A DNA stretch of 10,330 nt from Burkholderiales bacterium (GTDB lineage Bacteria > Actinomycetota > Thermoleophilia > Gaiellales > Gaiellaceae): the NCBI GenBank assembly GCA_025935595.1, contig JAICUZ010000071.1:1-10330 (forward strand). The letters run 5' to 3'. The position numbers and the translations under genes are program-made. Positions 6,584-10,330 of the stretch are shown here, in pieces. The number at the start of each line of letters is the position of its first letter. The first letter of the stretch is position 1. The notes beneath the pieces are model-generated. The model saw only the letters and a program-made list of their open reading frames with translations, made no database searches and was not told the origin of the DNA.

Positions 6584-7522
6584 GTGGCGCAGGCGCCCGT
6601 CCTTCCCCGTGGGTTCGAGCTGCCGCTCAAGCAGCGGCTGCCGCGTGTCGGCGCAATCGACCAGGTCGCGGTCGAAGAACGTGCCGCCGACCTCGCGAAG
6701 CGCTCGATCAAGAAGGAGGCGAAGGTCTGGGCGCTCGAGCTGGCAATCCGCTGCTGCGACCTGACGACGCTCGAGGGGCAGGACACGCCCGGCAAGGTCG
6801 CCGCGCTCTGCTCGAAGGCGATCCGGCCCGACCCGCTCGACGCCAACGTGCCTTCGGTCGCCGCCATCTGCGTCTACCCCAACCTGATCCCGGCCGCGAA
6901 AGAACGGCTCGCCGGGAGCGGCGTCAAGGTGGCGAGCGTCGCGACCGCGTTCCCCTCCGGCCAGAGCCCGCTCGGCGTGAAGCTCCGCGACGTCGAGGAC
7001 GCCGTCGCGATGGGCGCCGACGAGATCGACATGGTGATCGACCGCGGGGCGTTTCTCTCGGGTCGCTACGCAAAGGTCTTCGACGAGATCGTCAAGGTGA
7101 AGGAGGCGTGCGGCGACGCGCACCTCAAGGTGATCCTCGAAGTGAGCGAGCTCGGGACGTACGACAACGTGCGCCGCGCGTCGCTGCTCGCGATGGCCGC
7201 GGACGCAGACTTCATCAAGACGTCGACCGGCAAGCTCCCCGGCGCCGCGACGCTGCCTGCGCAACTGGTGATGCTCGAAGCGATTCGCGACGTGTACGAG
7301 GAGACAGGCCGCAAGGTCGGGATGAAGTCCGCCGGCGGTATCCGTGCCGCGAAGAACGCGATCCAGTACCTCGTGCAGGTGCACGAGACGCTCGGCCCCG
7401 ACTGGCTCACGCCCGACCTGTACCGCATCGGTGCGTCGAGCCTCGTCAACGACATCCTCATGCAGCTCCGCAAGGAGAAGACGGGCGCGTACCAGTCGAA
7501 GGACTACTTTACGAATGACTGA
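6584..7522 (+). CDS. deoC: Deoxyribose-phosphate aldolase
   Basis: A 312-residue class I aldolase that cleaves 2-deoxyribose 5-phosphate to glyceraldehyde 3-phosphate and acetaldehyde, the last step in deoxynucleoside catabolism. The Schiff-base lysine is Lys212 in FIKTSTGK; the other active-site residues are Lys248 in GMKSAGGIR and Asp149 in EIDMVIDRG. It belongs to the long form of the family (over 300 residues, like animal enzymes) rather than the ~220-260-residue bacterial form: there are ~50 extra N-terminal residues and a tail with RIGASSLVND and GAYQSKDYF. The start is GTG 11 nt after the cyclase stop, behind a putative -10 box. The stop overlaps the ATG of the aldehyde dehydrogenase by 8 bp, so the three genes 6584-9781 are almost certainly co-transcribed. 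cdd, in the first operon, feeds the same nucleoside catabolism. Confidence 0.95.
   Translation: MAQAPVLPRGFELPLKQRLPRVGAIDQVAVEERAADLAKRSIKKEAKVWALELAIRCCDLTTLEGQDTPGKVAALCSKAIRPDPLDANVPSVAAICVYPNLIPAAKERLAGSGVKVASVATAFPSGQSPLGVKLRDVEDAVAMGADEIDMVIDRGAFLSGRYAKVFDEIVKVKEACGDAHLKVILEVSELGTYDNVRRASLLAMAADADFIKTSTGKLPGAATLPAQLVMLEAIRDVYEETGRKVGMKSAGGIRAAKNAIQYLVQVHETLGPDWLTPDLYRIGASSLVNDILMQLRKEKTGAYQSKDYFTND
7499..7503 (+). promoter_or_regulatory. Shine-Dalgarno-like site for the aldehyde dehydrogenase gene
   Basis: AAGGA lies 11 nt before the ATG at 7515, inside the end of deoC. It supports 7515 over earlier in-frame codons that would overlap deoC extensively. Confidence 0.5.
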
Positions 7523-8984
7523 CCTGCAGAAGCGCGGCGACCGCTCGCCGGTCCCCACCGACTGGACGTACGCACCCGCTCCGGAGTCGACGGACATCGT
7601 TCGTCTTCAGGAGCGGTACGGCCTCTACGTCGGCGGCGAGTGGCTCGAAACCAAGGACCAGTTCACGACGATCGCGCCGCGGGACGAAAGCCCACTCGCC
7701 GAGGTGGGACAGGCGTCCGAAGCGGACGTGCAGAACGCCGTCGCCGCGGCGCGCGAGGCGTTCAAGTCGTGGTCGAAGCTGCCGGCCACCGAGCGCGCGA
7801 AATACCTGTTCCGGATCGCGCGCATCCTCGCCGAACGCAGCCGCGAGTTCGCAGTCCTCGAGAGCCTGAACGGCGGCAAGCCGATCAAGGAGTCGCGCGA
7901 CGTCGACCTCCCGCTCGCCGCCGCACATTTCTTCTACTACGCGGGCTGGGCCGACAAGCTCGAGTACGCATACCCGAACCGCTCGCCGAAACCGCTCGGC
8001 GTCGCGGGCCAGATCATCCCGTGGAACTTCCCGCTGCTGATGCTCGCGTGGAAGATCGCTCCCGCTCTCGCCTGTGGGAACACCGTCGTCCTCAAGCCGG
8101 CGGAGACGACTCCGCTCACGGCGCTCCTGTTCGCCGACGTGTGCCGCCAGGCAGAGGTGCCCCCCGGGGTCGTCAACATCGTCACGGGCGATGGGTCGAC
8201 CGGCGCGCATCTCGTGCGCAGCGAGGGGATCGGGAAAGTTGCGTTCACCGGCTCGACCGAGGTGGGAAAGGCGATCCAGCGGGAGCTCGCGGGCCGGGAC
8301 ATCTCGCTCACGCTCGAGCTCGGCGGGAAGGCCGCGAACATCGTGTTCGAGGATTGCGCGCTCGACCAGGCCGTCGAGGGGATCGTGAACGGCATCTACT
8401 TCAATCAGGGCCACGTCTGCTGCGCGGGCTCGCGGCTCCTCGTGCAGGAGTCGATCCACGACCAGCTCGTGCGCAAGCTGAAGCGGCGGATGTCGACCTT
8501 GCGTGTCGGTGACCCGCTCGACAAGAACACGGACGTCGGTGCGATCAACTCGAAGGCGCAGCTCGACCGGATCACCGAGCTCGTGCAGGCCGGCACGGAC
8601 GAGGGTGCCGAGCTGTACCAGCCGCCCTGCCGGTTGCCCGAGAAGGGCTGGTGGTTCGCGCCGACGGTGTTCACGAACGTCGCGCAGAGCCACCGGATAG
8701 CGCAGGAGGAGATCTTCGGGCCCGTGCTGAGCGTGCTCACCTTCCGGACGCCGGACGAGGCCGTCGAGAAGGCGAACAACACCATGTACGGGCTCTCGGC
8801 CGGGATCTGGACGGAGAAGGGGTCGCGCATCCTCTGGATGGCCGACCGACTGCGCGCGGGCGTCGTGTGGGGCAACACCTTCAACCGCTTCGATCCGGCG
8901 TCGCCCTTCGGCGGCTACAAGGAGTCCGGCTTCGGCCGAGAGGGCGGCCGCCATGGGCTCGAGGCGTACCTGAGGTTCGAATGA
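7515..8984 (+). CDS. NAD(P)-dependent aldehyde dehydrogenase, catalytic subunit
   Basis: A 489-residue protein with all ALDH superfamily hallmarks: Asn171 in IIPWNFPLL, the cofactor-binding Lys194 in VVLKPAETTP, the FTGSTEVGK loop (244-252), general base Glu268 in LELGGK, nucleophile Cys302 in GHVCCAGSR and the EEIFGPV motif (398-404). It runs to a normal C-terminus with the oligomerisation strand region (GGYKESGFGREGG). Placed directly after deoC, it probably oxidises the acetaldehyde that DeoC releases to acetate, though substrate cannot be proved from sequence. The ATG at 7515 overlaps the deoC stop by 8 bp and gives a typical N-terminus, with YGLYVGGEWL at 35-44. The stop overlaps the next start as ATGA. 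Together with the following gene it resembles the ALDH16 class divided into two polypeptides. Confidence 0.95.
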   Translation: MTDLQKRGDRSPVPTDWTYAPAPESTDIVRLQERYGLYVGGEWLETKDQFTTIAPRDESPLAEVGQASEADVQNAVAAAREAFKSWSKLPATERAKYLFRIARILAERSREFAVLESLNGGKPIKESRDVDLPLAAAHFFYYAGWADKLEYAYPNRSPKPLGVAGQIIPWNFPLLMLAWKIAPALACGNTVVLKPAETTPLTALLFADVCRQAEVPPGVVNIVTGDGSTGAHLVRSEGIGKVAFTGSTEVGKAIQRELAGRDISLTLELGGKAANIVFEDCALDQAVEGIVNGIYFNQGHVCCAGSRLLVQESIHDQLVRKLKRRMSTLRVGDPLDKNTDVGAINSKAQLDRITELVQAGTDEGAELYQPPCRLPEKGWWFAPTVFTNVAQSHRIAQEEIFGPVLSVLTFRTPDEAVEKANNTMYGLSAGIWTEKGSRILWMADRLRAGVVWGNTFNRFDPASPFGGYKESGFGREGGRHGLEAYLRFE

Positions 8985-9781
8985 CCGGCGGGCGACTCGC
9001 GGTCCGGAAGACCTACAAGCTGTTCATCGGCGGCGCCTTCCCGCGCTCCGAGTCCGGGCGGACGCTCGAGCTCGAGGGCTACAACGTCGCGCGGGCGTCA
9101 CGGAAGGACGCGCGCGAGGCCGTCGTCGCCGCGCGCAAGGCGTTCGGCGGTTGGAGCGCCGCAACGGCCTACAACCGGGGTCAGGTCCTCTACCGGCTCG
9201 CGGAGACGATGGAGACGCGGGCCGGCGCGTTCGCAGCCGCGTGCACCGGCCGTCGTGAGGTCGCGCGCGCGATCGATCGCGTCGTCTGGTACGCGGGGTG
9301 GGCGGACAAGCTCGCCCAGGTGCTCGGCTCCGCGAACCCGGTTGCCGGCCCGTACTTCAACTTCACGATCCCCGAGCCGACCGGCGTGGTCGCGATCATC
9401 GCGCCCACCGAGCCCGCGCTCGACGGCCTCGTCGCCCGTCTTGCGCCTGCCGTCGTGGGCGGCAACGCCGTCATCATTCTCGCCTCCGACGATCATCCCC
9501 TCGCCGCGATCGAGCTCGCCGAGGCCGTCGCGACGTCCGACGTTCCCGGTGGCGTTGTGAACGTGCTGACCGGTCTCCGGTCGGAGCTCGCCCCCGTCCT
9601 CGCGGCGCACATGGACGTCAACGCGATCGACGTCACCGGCGCGGACGGCGACGTCGCCGCCCTCGAGGTGCTCGCCGCGGAGAACGTCAAGCGGGTCGTC
9701 CGCGCGCGAGAGGACCGCAGCCCGTGGGAGATCGCCTCGTTCATGGAGCTGAAGACGGTCTGGCACCCGATCGGGCGCTGA
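8981..9781 (+). CDS. Non-catalytic ALDH-like protein (ALDH16 C-terminal-domain-like)
   Basis: A 266-residue protein homologous to the N-terminal, NAD-binding half of aldehyde dehydrogenases. It has the KLFIGGAFPRSESGR opening, a YAGWADKL block shared exactly with the upstream enzyme, PTGVVAIIAP, LAPAVVGGNAVI and VPGGVVNVLTG. The active-site Asn is replaced (APTEP where the neighbour has PWNFP), the cofactor Lys is lost (ILASDDHP against LKPAETTP), and the whole Glu/Cys catalytic half is absent. It ends in SFMELKTVWHP. The frame is clean and starts by ATGA overlap with the catalytic ALDH, with GAGGT at 8972-8976 just upstream, so it is likely a working gene, not decay. Size and position match the extra C-terminal Rossmann-like domain of ALDH16 enzymes, suggesting a structural partner of the upstream dehydrogenase. 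That pairing is inference. Confidence 0.88.
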   Translation: MTGGRLAVRKTYKLFIGGAFPRSESGRTLELEGYNVARASRKDAREAVVAARKAFGGWSAATAYNRGQVLYRLAETMETRAGAFAAACTGRREVARAIDRVVWYAGWADKLAQVLGSANPVAGPYFNFTIPEPTGVVAIIAPTEPALDGLVARLAPAVVGGNAVIILASDDHPLAAIELAEAVATSDVPGGVVNVLTGLRSELAPVLAAHMDVNAIDVTGADGDVAALEVLAAENVKRVVRAREDRSPWEIASFMELKTVWHPIGR

Positions 9782-9839
9782 GCTCGAGCGGCGCGTCCGC
9801 GAGGCCTTTCCTCCGGGGCACCCCAACCCACCACCCGCT

Positions 9840-9854
9840 GCCGATTCTATCGGC
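9840..9854. repeat. Short hairpin, 6-bp stem and 3-nt loop
   Basis: GCCGAT-TCT-ATCGGC is a perfect inverted repeat with a 3-nt loop. It lies 58 nt past the ALDH-like stop. It may help stop or stabilise convergent transcripts, but lacks a U-tract. Confidence 0.5.
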
Positions 9855-9864
9855 CACGTTGCCC

Positions 9865-9891
9865 GAGTTGGCGACGAAGGGGTGCCAACTC
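9865..9891. terminator. Possible bidirectional stem-loop, 8-bp stem and 11-nt loop
   Basis: GAGTTGGC (9865-9872) pairs perfectly with GCCAACTC (9884-9891). Position between two converging genes suggests a transcript-end structure usable from both sides. There is no T-run on either flank, so intrinsic termination is uncertain. It overlaps a second repeat, ACGAAGG (9874-9880) with CCTTCGT (9899-9905), and the two stems cannot form together. Confidence 0.35.
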
Positions 9892-9933
9892 TGCGTCGCC
9901 TTCGTGACGACGTCGTGACCCGCCGCCGCTCCC

Positions 9934-10329
9934 TCAGCCCAACAGCCCATCTACGACGGTCGACACTGCCTCGACCCGCTCCTCGAGCGGGCCGTCGACG
10001 ACCAGCCACGGCGCACCCGAGGCGCGCGCATGCTCGACGTACCGCTCGTGCATCCAGCGCCGCTGCTTCTCGAACTCGCGAATCCCGTCGTGCCGCCAGG
10101 GGACATCGAGCCCGCACACGACTCGGACGTCGTACGGCCGGGAGACGAGCTCGTCGAAGCGGGTCGCGGGCACGCCCAGGTAGACCTCGTGGAAGAGGGC
10201 CGTCGTGAACGCGTCGGTGTCGGAGAACAGCACCCGCGTCGCGACTCGGGCGAGGAAGTCCTCGTACCAGCACTGCATGCGGGCGATGTGCGTGAACTCC
10301 CAGCTGGTCCACTCCGCACCCTCGGGGCG
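9934..10329 (-). CDS. NadR-like ATPase/nucleotide kinase, C-terminal part (5' end outside window)
   Basis: The frame enters from the right edge and ends at TGA (9934-9936 on the minus strand), leaving 131 residues. The first ~30 read AEWTSWEFTHIARMQ, CWYEDFLARV and then VLFSDTDAFTTALF, followed by HEVYLG. This pattern (a helix rich in aromatic residues, then a hydrophobic strand ending in DTDAFTT) resembles the C-terminal part of NadR ribosylnicotinamide kinase and related AAA-type P-loop proteins, where the strand carries the Walker B-like Asp. Later YDVRVVCGLDVPWRHDGIRE and APWLVVDGPLEER fit the lid and terminal strand of such kinases. The P-loop would be upstream of the window, so function, and whether a nucleotidyltransferase domain is fused, cannot be decided. 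An internal ATG at 10278 exists but would cut into the conserved region, so it is not the likely start. Confidence 0.65.
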   Translation of the reverse strand, partial: RPEGAEWTSWEFTHIARMQCWYEDFLARVATRVLFSDTDAFTTALFHEVYLGVPATRFDELVSRPYDVRVVCGLDVPWRHDGIREFEKQRRWMHERYVEHARASGAPWLVVDGPLEERVEAVSTVVDGLLG

Positions 10330-10330
10330 G

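Larger units (their letters stand above)
9782..9933. other. Convergent intergenic region with several inverted repeats
   Basis: This 152-bp space separates the end of the ALDH operon from the end of the minus-strand gene. No coding frame with family features was seen. It contains a tight hairpin, an 8-bp hairpin and other inverted repeats (listed separately). None is followed by a T-run on either strand, so a classical intrinsic terminator is not visible. Confidence 0.6.

Noticed and set aside
5566..6867. Minus-strand open frame of 433 codons across the cyclase/deoC boundary
   Set aside because: Arg/Ala/Pro/Ser-rich translation without motifs, spanning two clear plus-strand genes and the putative promoter between them.
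6145..7518. Plus-strand open frame of 457 codons overlapping the end of the cyclase and all of deoC
   Set aside because: Arg-rich alternative frame; the deoC frame carries the Schiff-base motif and conserved residues throughout.
7509..8954. Minus-strand open frame of 481 codons opposite the aldehyde dehydrogenase
   Set aside because: Mirrors the codon pattern of the ALDH on the other strand and shows no protein family features.
8981..9781. Second ALDH as a pseudogene remnant
   Set aside because: No internal stops or frameshifts, a coupled start with a nearby ribosome binding site, and a distinct C-terminal ending argue for a functional short protein.
9907..9916. Palindrome ACGACGTCGT as an operator
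   Set aside because: Short palindromes of this composition are common in GC-rich DNA, and it lies near the 3' ends of two converging genes, where no promoter is expected.

Overview
The window is a gene-dense, very GC-rich (roughly two thirds G+C) stretch of bacterial chromosome. Gene content, GTG starts, a multidomain adenylate cyclase with zinc ribbons, ATPase and TPR regions, and a deoC–aldehyde dehydrogenase operon all suggest a high-GC Actinomycetota member, perhaps a deep branch such as Thermoleophilia. That placement is an inference; no rRNA or other taxonomic marker is present.

Region 1 (1–3091, plus strand) is a housekeeping cluster in the order phoH (3' end only) – ybeY – dgkA/PAP2 fusion – cdd – era, followed by a small putative lipoprotein gene. 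The order phoH–ybeY–dgkA–cdd–era is known from Firmicutes such as Bacillus subtilis. Here all four junctions are 4-bp stop/start overlaps (ATGA or GTGA), so the five genes are probably one translationally coupled unit covering RNA metabolism, 16S rRNA maturation, lipid carrier recycling, pyrimidine salvage and 30S assembly. The lipoprotein gene starts inside the 3' end of era in another frame.

Region 2 (3102–6572, plus strand) is one large gene for a 1156-residue signalling protein: two tandem zinc ribbons, a class III adenylate cyclase domain with every catalytic residue visible, a STAND/AAA-type ATPase and a long helical TPR-like C-terminal half.

Region 3 (6584–9781, plus strand) is a catabolic operon: deoC (deoxyribose-phosphate aldolase), a complete aldehyde dehydrogenase, and a 266-residue ALDH-like protein without catalytic residues. 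DeoC releases acetaldehyde and glyceraldehyde 3-phosphate, and the dehydrogenase is well placed to oxidise the acetaldehyde. The two ALDH-related proteins together resemble an ALDH16 enzyme split into two overlapping genes.

Region 4 (9782–10330) is a 152-bp convergent intergenic space with several inverted repeats, then the 3' part of a minus-strand gene resembling the C-terminal part of NadR-like nucleotide kinases/ATPases.

The main regulatory observation is that the cyclase gene and deoC each start with GTG 7–8 nt after a -10-like hexamer (TAGATT, TAGACT), and in both cases the first three bases of the hexamer are the TAG stop codon of the preceding gene. This suggests leaderless transcripts from promoters built into the upstream stop codon. 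No tRNA, rRNA, CRISPR array, insertion sequence or phage gene was seen.
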